From the NCBI RefSeq assembly GCF_001189915.1, contig NZ_LFLS01000026.1, forward strand, positions 1 through 64,000: 64,000 nt of DNA. Reading direction: 5' to 3'. A program made the position numbers and the translations under genes. The notes beneath the pieces were generated by a model. It ran no database searches, had not been told where the DNA came from, and saw only the letters and a program-made list of their open reading frames with translations. The number at the start of each line of letters is the position of its first letter. Within the stretch, counting starts at the first letter, position 1. This DNA comes from Herbaspirillum autotrophicum (GTDB taxonomy: Bacteria; Pseudomonadota; Gammaproteobacteria; Burkholderiales; Burkholderiaceae_D). This document shows, one piece after another, positions 49,633 to 56,098 of this stretch.

Positions 49633-50180
49633 TCGTAGGCCCGTATGATGTAAGTGGACAAGTTGTCTAGGTAATCCTGTGTGCGCCATTCGCCCATGCT
49701 GCGCAAGGCAACGCTGGTATCTCGATAAGCTGGGTCCGCAGTGATACTGATTTCAGACAAGGCAATGTCGGTCAGGTCGCGGGTCAACTGGCCATTGCGC
49801 ATTTCCCAGCGCTGGCCACCCGGATTAACCTTAAACCCGAAGCTCACACCGGCAATGTCGCCTCTCTCCACCAATACGCTTAAATCACGTGCGTATGTGA
49901 CGTCGGGCAGGGACATTTCGAACTGGATCCCTTTGGTATTTTCGGTCAGCGCGAGAGTGCCACTGCCGACGCGGGCCAAGATGCGCTGGGCATCATGTTC
50001 GTATAGCGCCCGTATGTTGTCCGGCTGTGAAAGCGAACGTTTCACGGCGCCGGGCATAACTCGTTCAACAAACCCGCCCAAATCTTGGGACAGCGAGTTA
50101 TACAGGATCGCGTAGCCGGCCAGCTTGCCGGGCGAAATGGCGCGTAATTGGCCGCCACTTCGTATTTCAAAGCTATTCAT
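49629..50180 (-). CDS. HK97 family prohead protease
   Basis: A 183-residue serine protease with catalytic His62 (ALYEHD) and Ser113 (GDIAGVSFGFKV), and the family segments GYAILYNSLSQDLGGFVERV and ISITADPAYRDTSVALRS. It trims the capsid delta domain during head maturation. The start at ATG 50180 overlaps the preceding stop by 1 nt (TGATG), and its own stop overlaps the portal start. Confidence 0.9.
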   Translation of the reverse strand: MNSFEIRSGGQLRAISPGKLAGYAILYNSLSQDLGGFVERVMPGAVKRSLSQPDNIRALYEHDAQRILARVGSGTLALTENTKGIQFEMSLPDVTYARDLSVLVERGDIAGVSFGFKVNPGGQRWEMRNGQLTRDLTDIALSEISITADPAYRDTSVALRSMGEWRTQDYLDNLSTYIIRAYE

Positions 50181-50767
50181 CAAGCTTGATCCTCCGCGAC
50201 AATACCCGCAGAAATCACCGATGAACCAATCATCAGGCGTCCGTATAGCAACCCGACTGCCTTGCCTTGCGCACTGGTATTGACCGGGCCATTGAAGTTA
50301 TAGCTTGCCCCGTTTTCAACGTTGTCCCTGGTTGAGATTCCACGCTGTTGAGGTGATAGCATTTGCACAATGCCGCCTGCCATCATGGCAATTCCAAATC
50401 CTATTAAAGGTGCGCCAGAACCAGGGGCGGGAACATTCATAATTGCGCCAACAACAATCAGCACCGCGCCCAAAACCGTTTGCAGCAGACCGCCGCGCTT
50501 GCTACCCTGGATCACCGGTGCAATACGAATATCATCATCGCCGACAGGATCTTGCAGGTGATCTCGACCGATATTTCTTTTGCCGAGAAATACTGCGAAT
50601 GTGATACCTCGGCTGCGTCCGCTCATCAAAGCTCGCTCGAAGCCAGGTAACATAATTCGGAGCGCGTGTACCGCTTCTGCTGCGCTACGCACAGCAAGGC
50701 GATGTACACGCCCGCAAGTAGTGCCGAGCGTGCCATACAGGCGAATGGTTCGCATTTTTTCGCTCAT
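50180..50767 (-). CDS. Lambda-I-like tail assembly protein
   Basis: A 195-residue protein similar to phage lambda gpI (tail tip assembly): RTIRLYGTLGTTCGRVHRLAV and AAEAVHALRIMLPGFERAL at the N-terminus, a glycine-rich hydrophobic middle (LLQTVLGAVLIVVGAIM, then GAPLIGFGIAMMAGGIVQML) and a C-terminal GKAVGLLYGRLMIGSSVISAG. It is the only tail gene in the element and sits between capsid and protease, an odd place for it. It overlaps the protease start by 1 nt and follows the capsid stop by 14 bp, so it is expressed with the head genes. Confidence 0.82.
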   Translation of the reverse strand: MSEKMRTIRLYGTLGTTCGRVHRLAVRSAAEAVHALRIMLPGFERALMSGRSRGITFAVFLGKRNIGRDHLQDPVGDDDIRIAPVIQGSKRGGLLQTVLGAVLIVVGAIMNVPAPGSGAPLIGFGIAMMAGGIVQMLSPQQRGISTRDNVENGASYNFNGPVNTSAQGKAVGLLYGRLMIGSSVISAGIVAEDQA

Positions 50768-50781
50768 AGCGCCCCCGATAT

Positions 50782-51996
50782 TTACGCGATGTCGGAAGCG
50801 ACAACAAACGCTTCTTCATGGCGAACATTCACATCGGCAGTCATCATGGCGCGGACCATCACGCCGCCGCGCTTGTATGCGGTTTCAGCGTATGGGTTGA
50901 CCAGCAGATCGACTTCACCCCACAAACCCAGCAGCATTTGCGAAAAGTCGCCCAAGATGATTTGTCCTTTACCGGCCTTGAGCGGCACCTGCTTGGTGAC
51001 ATTGAGTGGCAGATCAGCCATCTGACCACCAGTGGCCAAGTAGGTCGAGCCGGCAGTTTCGGACTTGAGCGTACCGCGCAGCTTCGTTGCTACCGTAGGG
51101 AGGGTAAGCCAGCTATTGGCGGAAACATTCACGTCTTCCAGCTTTTGTACCAGCGTCAACACAGCGTCCCATGTAGGAACTGCCAATGTGCCAGATTGCA
51201 GGCCTGGGCGATTCAACAAGCCCAGCGGCTCTTTTACACCGTCGCCAATCAACATAGCGCGGTCCAGAGCTTCGGCCATGACGTATGCCAGATCGTCGCG
51301 CACGAGTTGTTCGATGCTTGGATCGCTTTGCTGGAGCAACTGGCGGGACATTTCAGTGAGTGCGCCAACGTGGCGCGGCTTCATGCCGATGTCTTCGAAG
51401 CTCATTCCGGATTCAGGCAGTGCTTCGTTTTCAGAAACCCAGCCAGCGGACATACCTGATTTGTATTTCGGGATGGTCAGATCACCACGCAAGCCGGACA
51501 ACACGCGAGCACCGAGCTTTCGCATCAGCAGCGAATTGCGCAGCGGGCCGATGAACTGATCAGCGCGGAAATCACCTGGCACGATGCCGGCGGCGGTAGT
51601 GGTCGTTTGGGCTCGGGATTCAAACACCGACATCGGGACGTAGATACCCTCGGCTGCCCGGCCATTTGAGCGAGTGGCTTCTTGCTGGAACTCAGCCAGA
51701 GCACCATCGACGCGGCCGTCGCGCATCTGGCTACGGATTGCGTCCAGCAGGTTGATGCGGCTTTCGAGCGCTGCTGATTGACGGTCCACCGGCTGGCCTT
51801 GTTGGCGGCGCTCGGCTTCAGCCAGGAACAAGGCGCGGGATTCGTCGGCTTCGAGGTCTGCAATCTTGGTTTTGAGGGCTTCGAACTTCGCTACTTCGTC
51901 GCCGGTCAGGCTACGCTTTTCAGTTTGTGCGGTTTCGACTAATTTACGCAGTTCTGCGACGGCTTGAGCGCGCTGCTCTTTGATTCGATGCGGCAT
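50782..51996 (-). CDS. HK97 family major capsid protein
   Basis: A 404-residue HK97-fold capsid protein: an N-terminal helical delta domain (about 1-105, with LKTKIADLEADESRAL), then the shell domain with GGIVPGDF-like AAGIVPGDFRADQFIGPL, LRGDLTIPKYKSG, WVSENEALPESGMSF and RAMLIGDGVKEPLGLLN. ATG 51996 follows AAAGGA. It is the first gene of the packaging operon, so the promoter lies just upstream. The protease gene in the operon would remove its delta domain. Confidence 0.92.
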   Translation of the reverse strand: MPHRIKEQRAQAVAELRKLVETAQTEKRSLTGDEVAKFEALKTKIADLEADESRALFLAEAERRQQGQPVDRQSAALESRINLLDAIRSQMRDGRVDGALAEFQQEATRSNGRAAEGIYVPMSVFESRAQTTTTAAGIVPGDFRADQFIGPLRNSLLMRKLGARVLSGLRGDLTIPKYKSGMSAGWVSENEALPESGMSFEDIGMKPRHVGALTEMSRQLLQQSDPSIEQLVRDDLAYVMAEALDRAMLIGDGVKEPLGLLNRPGLQSGTLAVPTWDAVLTLVQKLEDVNVSANSWLTLPTVATKLRGTLKSETAGSTYLATGGQMADLPLNVTKQVPLKAGKGQIILGDFSQMLLGLWGEVDLLVNPYAETAYKRGGVMVRAMMTADVNVRHEEAFVVASDIA

Positions 51997-52030
51997 GGGT
52001 GGTCCTTTGCAAAGGGGGAGGGAATAGCCT

Positions 52031-52059
52031 CTTATAGCAAAGGATGTCAGCCGGAATAA
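52031..52059 (-). promoter_or_regulatory. Candidate promoter of the capsid/packaging operon
   Basis: Extended -10 TGC-TATAAG (hexamer at plus-strand 52031-52036) with TTATTC at 52054-52059 after a 17-bp spacer, just before the capsid gene. The weak -35 suggests an activator is needed. Confidence 0.45.
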
Positions 52060-52153
52060 CGTGCTACGAAAGTTAATACTTCCATACACTTCAACGTACA
52101 AATGCCGTGGTAAAGTTGCACCGTCCAACAACAATAATCAGTGAAAGGTCGGC

Positions 52154-52576
52154 ATGAAAAGGGATTGGGATTTAATTCGAAAACAACTGACCGACATCGA
52201 AGAAGAAAGCGATGTCTTTGCTGAGCTACCTAAGAAGCAGGTTCAATGGCTCGACGGTGAAACTGAAGCAGACTTTCTCAAGAAGCAAAAGGAATATGAC
52301 GAAATAGTCGGTCGTATCCTCGGTCATCTTGAGTTGCTCGTTGAGGCTGGATATGTCGAAGGTATCAGCGTTAAAAGAGGGGCATCGGGAGATCTTTATT
52401 ACAGCCGTTCCAGTCCGCGTTTAACGATGGATGGTCATGATTTGCTCGATACCATGCGCTCGGCGACAATCTGGAATGCGGTTAAAGAGACGGCAAAGAA
52501 AAAAGGTCTTGAGCTGACCTTTGATGCCATTAAGCTTTTAGCGGGGGCGGCCCTGAAGCAAGTTGTCGGCGGCTAA
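52154..52576 (+). CDS. DUF2513 domain protein
   Basis: A 140-residue protein beginning MKRDWDLIRKQLTDIEEESD, the usual start of phage- and island-borne DUF2513 proteins, with GHLELLVEAGYVEGISV (winged-helix-like) and RLTMDGHDLLDTMRSATIWN near the end. Function is unknown; a winged-helix regulator or accessory exclusion protein is possible. It is the only plus-strand gene in the element and carries its own AAAGG ribosome site, so it is expressed apart from the packaging genes. GC is lower than in the host. Confidence 0.8.
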   Translation: MKRDWDLIRKQLTDIEEESDVFAELPKKQVQWLDGETEADFLKKQKEYDEIVGRILGHLELLVEAGYVEGISVKRGASGDLYYSRSSPRLTMDGHDLLDTMRSATIWNAVKETAKKKGLELTFDAIKLLAGAALKQVVGG

Positions 52577-52628
52577 TTTCCACAGAAGTAGTGACACGTT
52601 CTGTTACAGAGTCTGTGGGGCATATGTA

Positions 52629-52652
52629 AACAGTTCCGAATTCGGAACTGTT
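52629..52652. repeat. 24-bp perfect palindrome
   Basis: AACAGTTCCGAA followed directly by its complement, with no loop, between the convergent DUF2513 and lectin-TIR genes. It resembles the iterons at 53725-53932 (outer CAGTTC / GAACTG kept), so it may bind the same protein; termination is the alternative. Confidence 0.6.
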
Positions 52653-52667
52653 CCAGTGCTGCGCTAG

Positions 52668-53633
52668 TTACAGTGTGCCTGAGAGTACTGCTTTCAAGTG
52701 GCGCTGAAGACCTTCTTCAACTTTTGCCTTCCCGTTGATCGTGTTGTCGTAGAAAATCGTTCGAAACCCCGATATATCGAATGGTAATTTCGTGCCACGT
52801 TGAGCTAGAAGGATAGTTGGTTTTCGTAGAGCATGCGCATAGCCAACCTCATAGAAAACGTTGGCGTTCATTGGTGTAATGTCTGCAATTATTAAGCTTG
52901 ATTCGACAATCTGTTTCTGTATATCTGTCAGGATTGATCCTGGGCCATATCTTTCGTCTGCCCGTAATGTTTCCACCGAAAATTGTTCACATATTGGTTT
53001 TATAACTTGTGCGTACAAGTCGTTGAACGACTCCGTAAATTCCATTACTACAAAGGCGGTTGCGCTCACTGAGGATACACGAAAGTCTCGAAAATCGATT
53101 TCGTCTTTGGAGAAGAACCAGGCTCCGAGGGTGTACTTTGGGACGCTGTATTTTAAATCTGTGTTGATAAGTTGGACTCCATCTAGCACCACTACGACGC
53201 GAGATCCTGTAACCGAGACTTCAAGATGGTAATCGTGATTTTCAAGAAGGCTGGTTGCACTACCTACGGCGCCGTAGTCTGTCCAAGTTGGTGTGGCGCC
53301 TGTTGATCCATTTTGGCTAGAAATGCCAGGCCACATGCGTACACTACACAGAGGGCCAGACCCTAGTATTACGCTCAAATGCGCCCCAAGCTCTGGGTTC
53401 GCCATCAACGTAATCCCAGCAGCAAGTCGTTCTGATATCTTTTTAAAATTTATTGTGGCACTTACTTTTCCGCCACTAAATCGAGCATCCGAGAGCATTT
53501 GTGCGACTTTTGCACCATCGTGCTTTATTTCGCCTTCTTCGGTTGTATACGTAGACGTACCCCCTGGAAATCGGAGGTGATTCGGACTTTCAACTGAAGC
53601 CTCACCAGAAACAGGCACCCAACGAAATTGCAT
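52668..53633 (-). CDS. Lectin-like sandwich fused to TIR/deoxyribosyltransferase-like domain
   Basis: A 321-residue protein in two parts. Residues about 15-190 are beta-rich and look like a concanavalin-type sandwich (KVSATINFKKISERLAAGIT, ENHDYHLEVSVTGSRVVVVL, YTLGAWFFSKDEIDFRDFRV). Residues about 193-315 are a TIR-like/nucleoside deoxyribosyltransferase-like fold: FVVMEFTESFNDLYAQVIKP, IVESSLIIADITPMNANVFY and YEVGYAHALRKPTILLAQ, with Glu262 in the catalytic place. Such domains cleave NAD or nucleotides and are common in anti-phage effectors. GGAGGG precedes the ATG. Low GC. A defence role is inferred. Confidence 0.75.
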   Translation of the reverse strand: MQFRWVPVSGEASVESPNHLRFPGGTSTYTTEEGEIKHDGAKVAQMLSDARFSGGKVSATINFKKISERLAAGITLMANPELGAHLSVILGSGPLCSVRMWPGISSQNGSTGATPTWTDYGAVGSATSLLENHDYHLEVSVTGSRVVVVLDGVQLINTDLKYSVPKYTLGAWFFSKDEIDFRDFRVSSVSATAFVVMEFTESFNDLYAQVIKPICEQFSVETLRADERYGPGSILTDIQKQIVESSLIIADITPMNANVFYEVGYAHALRKPTILLAQRGTKLPFDISGFRTIFYDNTINGKAKVEEGLQRHLKAVLSGTL

Positions 53634-53664
53634 ACTCCCTCCAATAGTTATTATCTTATCCCAG

Positions 53665-53677
53665 TGCTAAATTAGCA
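53665..53677. promoter_or_regulatory. Small palindrome upstream of the lectin-TIR gene
   Basis: TGCTAA-A-TTAGCA, a perfect 6-bp-arm palindrome 32 bp before the gene start. It could be an operator in the leader or promoter region. Confidence 0.4.
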
Positions 53678-53724
53678 TGTTTTAGCCGGCAGCAAACCCC
53701 ATACCCTGGCAATATATAAAAGGA

Positions 53725-53932
53725 GTTCAGATATTGAACAGGGAGAATTTTTTTTGGACTTGTGTAAAATCACATGCGAAATTCATATTTCATGCGGGTT
53801 TTCAGCTTGTTTTTGGAATTCTTCCAGTGTTCAAATTTTGAACTGGAAAGTTCGCTACCTGTTCAGATTCTGAACTGAGAAAAGTCCCTTTCAGTTCATA
53901 TTTTGAACTGGAACAGTTCAGATTTTGAACAG
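53725..53932. repeat. Five phased 17-bp iterons (candidate origin)
   Basis: Copies of GTTCARATTTTGAACTG, with small changes, start at 53725, 53829, 53861, 53894 and 53916. Spacings of 104, 32, 33 and 22 bp are near whole DNA turns. Each copy has GTTCA / TGAAC arms. Four lie inside the 3' end of the Rep-like gene, one just after it and about 90 bp before the lectin-TIR gene. They fit the pattern of iterons of a replication origin or a set of operators. Confidence 0.75.
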
Positions 53933-54410
53933 GGGGGATTTTTTTCGTCAGTTGTTTTTTCTTTCCCTCTTCTTGAAGTTCGCTGAATCGCTCCACTAGG
54001 GCGCGCTCAGCGTCTCGTACAGTCTCATACCGTAAATAATCGTTACTAGCAGGCATGGACTGGATACCGATCTTCGGCTGATCTAGAACGGGCAGGTCAG
54101 TGAACCGATAAAGGGATGGTGTGCGCTGACGTTGTTTGAGGCCACCCTCTACCGTAACTGCAATAAATCCCATTGCTCTGAGCTCGTACAGGGCCTTTGC
54201 GAGTGTGGCGGAGGCGGTCCAACCCTTATGCCTCATATCGCCTAATGTGGCACTTATATTTCCATTATTCGTGCCAGTGATTTTTTCTCGCAGGTCAAAG
54301 AACAGTGCTTTTGCGGCAAATCCAATGACTCTGTACGCCGGGCTGTTAAGCAGCGATGCGTACACCCGAATATGGCGTCCTTGAGGGTCTTGATACTTGG
54401 GCTTAGCCAT
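53802..54410 (-). CDS. Winged-helix replication-type protein
   Basis: A 202-residue protein whose first 110 residues form a winged-helix-like domain (HIRVYASLLNSPAYRVIGFA, GNISATLGDMRHKGWTAS, ALYELRAMGFIAVTVEGG). The C-terminal part is low in structure and repeats VQNLN, SKYEL and SESEQ because it is encoded by the iterons. Similar N-terminal domains occur in phage and plasmid replication proteins, so origin binding is a reasonable but unproven role. Its start follows GGAAGCGG and overlaps the upstream 82-aa gene by 8 nt. Confidence 0.65.
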   Translation of the reverse strand: MAKPKYQDPQGRHIRVYASLLNSPAYRVIGFAAKALFFDLREKITGTNNGNISATLGDMRHKGWTASATLAKALYELRAMGFIAVTVEGGLKQRQRTPSLYRFTDLPVLDQPKIGIQSMPASNDYLRYETVRDAERALVERFSELQEEGKKKQLTKKIPPVQNLNCSSSKYELKGTFLSSESEQVANFPVQNLNTGRIPKTS

Positions 54411-54651
54411 ACCGCTTCCGCATCATTACTTGAATATCGCAGTCGAGCAAAATCCGACGCCTTGCAGTCTCTGAAAACTCATCGAGGCGAATAATCGTTT
54501 CAAAAACTGTCCAGAAATGGACTACGCCATTTAGCTTTATGGTGAAAAAGCAATCCTCATCGCTCTCTCCGAGGCCGAGATTGCCACCACAGTAAAGAGG
54601 GCTAGATTGGTGTTGATTTTGCGAGGGGACGAGCGTGATCGTACTAGGCAT
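54403..54651 (-). CDS. Small element protein of unknown function (82 aa)
   Basis: I do not recognise a family. The protein is soluble with a beta-rich middle (DEDCFFTIKLNGVVHFWTVF) and a helical basic end (IQVMMRKRYG). A near-perfect ribosome site, AAAGGAGGTCACC, stands right before the ATG at 54651, so it is strongly translated. It overlaps the Rep-like start by 8 nt. The C4-like RNA lies directly upstream on the same transcript, the place where P1 and P4 carry the immunity-controlled gene. Confidence 0.6.
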   Translation of the reverse strand: MPSTITLVPSQNQHQSSPLYCGGNLGLGESDEDCFFTIKLNGVVHFWTVFETIIRLDEFSETARRRILLDCDIQVMMRKRYG

Positions 54652-54676
54652 GGTGACCTCCTTTGTCGGCAGTGAT

Positions 54677-54760
54677 GCCGCGCCCCGCTCTCAAACGGGG
54701 TGGGCGGCAGATAGCAGGGTTGAGAGACCGGTGACAAAGGAAACCGGCAGGCCGAAGCCT
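54677..54760 (-). ncRNA. C4-like antisense/immunity RNA candidate
   Basis: On the minus strand three stems follow each other: AGGC-TTCG-GCCT (54749-54760), CCGGT / ACCGG (54728-54747) and a longer GC stem, CCCCG / CGGGG continued by GCCGC / GCGGC (54677-54708). The wording of the region (GGGGAGGC, GCCGGTTTCCTTTGTCACCG) is close to my memory of C4 RNAs of P1/P4-like elements, which pair with the leader of the next gene to block it. An Rfam search was not possible. Confidence 0.45.
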
Positions 54761-54933
54761 CCCCACCACCACCGCCCATAGAAGGATCAGCATGGTTCGG
54801 ACGAAAAAATACCGCTTGGCAGCGGCTGTCCGCCTTTGTCGTTTCTGGCTCTCACCCCAGGTCCCTTTTTTCTCAGGGACGTGTCGAGAATACTCCGGCA
54901 GTAAACCGGCGTCAATAGCTTTCGTTGCGGTGA

Positions 54934-55212
54934 TCAAGATGCAACTCCGGCGAAGGTGTAACGCTTTACGCGAGTTTCCCCGAAGCGCGTAGGCACCCAT
55001 TCCCAGGTGTCACTAAACAGATTCCCTTTGCTGCGCAGGGTGGAAATTGTGGAGTGAAGGCAATGATCGCCCAAGCGCTCAGCTTCAAACCGATTCAGGC
55101 TCTGCCCGGAACGCATGATCGCCAGGATCATCGTTTCCTTGTTGTGCTGGCCATCCACGATCAAACCCCGGCGACGGTTTGTTCTGTTTGTGCTTCCATC
55201 TTGGCGCGCCAC
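54934..55212 (-). CDS. Small winged-helix DNA-binding protein
   Basis: A protein of up to 92 residues with a basic N-terminus and a winged helix: ETMILAIMRSGQSLNRFEAE, HCLHSTISTLRSKGNLF, then WEWVPTRFGETRVKRYTF. Proteins of this sort sit in many proteobacterial prophages near the excision genes. The start is uncertain: GTG 55212 lies inside the AlpA-like gene, while GTG 55158 just after that gene would give 74 residues. Its exact role is unknown; regulation of replication or excision genes is likely. Confidence 0.65.
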   Translation of the reverse strand: MARQDGSTNRTNRRRGLIVDGQHNKETMILAIMRSGQSLNRFEAERLGDHCLHSTISTLRSKGNLFSDTWEWVPTRFGETRVKRYTFAGVAS

Positions 55213-55364
55213 TCTGCGGCCGCCTCGATGCTGATCATGGTGCGACGTCCGATCTTCATCAGGCGCGGTCCTTTTCCCTCATTGACTAGCTTGTGAAAGA
55301 AGCTGCGGGAGATATTGCCGTGGCCGGCGCAGAAGTCGGCGATAGTGAGAGATTGCTTGTTCAT
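55161..55364 (-). CDS. AlpA-like excisionase/transcriptional regulator
   Basis: A 67-residue helix-turn-helix protein of the MerR/AlpA/excisionase type: LTIADFCAGHGNISRSFFHK (recognition region) then GPRLMKIGRRTMISIEAAAEW, the wing and the last helix. AlpA proteins activate island excision or transcription of replication genes. It is the first gene after the operator-like region at 55370-55415 and probably binds there. It heads the left-going early operon. Confidence 0.8.
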   Translation of the reverse strand: MNKQSLTIADFCAGHGNISRSFFHKLVNEGKGPRLMKIGRRTMISIEAAAEWRAKMEAQTEQTVAGV

Positions 55365-55369
55365 GAGTA

Positions 55370-55415
55370 TCCTTATCAGTGGTTACGAAGCCGCTGGCTA
55401 GCGGTGTGATAAGGA
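55370..55415. promoter_or_regulatory. Long inverted repeat before the AlpA-like gene
   Basis: TCCTTATCA (55370-55378) and its complement (55407-55415) are 28 bp apart and enclose a second repeat, CCGC / GCGG (55391-55404). The site is 5 bp from the AlpA-like start, so binding would block its expression. Self-control by AlpA is the simplest reading. Confidence 0.55.
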
Positions 55416-55451
55416 TTCTCTGTTGGATTAAAAAAATATCAAAAACGGCTA

Positions 55452-55513
55452 GACGGAATAAATCTGTTTATCTCGGCAATGGTCTGACGGAATAACGCGG
55501 TTTATTCCGTCAG
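55452..55513. repeat. GACGGAATAA repeats with a 12-bp hairpin
   Basis: GACGGAATAA occurs at 55452-55461 and 55486-55495, with an inverted copy at 55502-55513. The last two form a perfect 12-bp-arm hairpin (arms 55484-55495 and 55502-55513, 6-nt loop) at the stop of the 198-aa gene. It may be its terminator or an Xis-type binding site. Confidence 0.55.
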
Positions 55514-56098
55514 GGGGTTAAAGAACAGTTCCGGATGCTCTAAATATCCTCGTGCCGTTTTAAGGGCTGATTCCGCTAACTGCTTTGGTTCTCCGAATAG
55601 GCCGGGGATCACTTTTCCGTCGAATTCAAAATCATTTTTCCCGGCTAAACACCACGCTAAATTGATCGATCGGTTTGCATCGTGATATTGTCGAATAGTA
55701 TTTTCGGAAATGCTGAAATGATCTGCTAATTGTTTAACAGCATTCCGTCTAAATTTCTCCATTTTTTGTCTAATGTCGATTACTTCAACGCCTATTTCAT
55801 CAGCTAGCTCGTTTGCAAAAATCAGTACAGTTTGTGTCTCGACATAAACATTTTCTAAACCGGCTCTGATTTGTTCTCGATCTTTTCTTGTGACCTTAGA
55901 GTTTGATTTTCCCCTCCGATCGGAGAGTTTTACATCGCCTAATACAATGCGCGCCAAGAAGGCGCGGGCTATGGGCGGGATGGGCTTGTCGCTGCGGAGC
56001 AGGCCTGCCAACTCGTCAGGATCGCCGCCTTCTTGGTAGTGAAGTGCCGCTCCCATCCATTCAATTTCCGATTTTCTATCTTCGTAAGTTTTTTCCAT
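55502..56098 (-). CDS. Unrecognised 198-aa element protein with HTH-like segment
   Basis: I do not recognise a family. It is soluble, acidic at the start (KTYEDRKSEIEWMGAAL) and contains a helix-turn-helix-like run, RNAVKQLADHFSISENTIRQ (about 117-136), so DNA binding is likely. The start overlaps the integrase stop by 1 nt (TAATG), so both are made from the integrase promoter. It could help integration or act as regulator. Codon use is AT-richer than the host. Confidence 0.7.
   Translation of the reverse strand: MEKTYEDRKSEIEWMGAALHYQEGGDPDELAGLLRSDKPIPPIARAFLARIVLGDVKLSDRRGKSNSKVTRKDREQIRAGLENVYVETQTVLIFANELADEIGVEVIDIRQKMEKFRRNAVKQLADHFSISENTIRQYHDANRSINLAWCLAGKNDFEFDGKVIPGLFGEPKQLAESALKTARGYLEHPELFFNPLTE

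Noticed and set aside
54644-55000. 118-codon minus-strand frame of Icd/Ash-like wording
   Set aside because: Such frames often come from reading the C4-type structured RNA; the stems explain the conservation better, so an RNA was called and not a protein.
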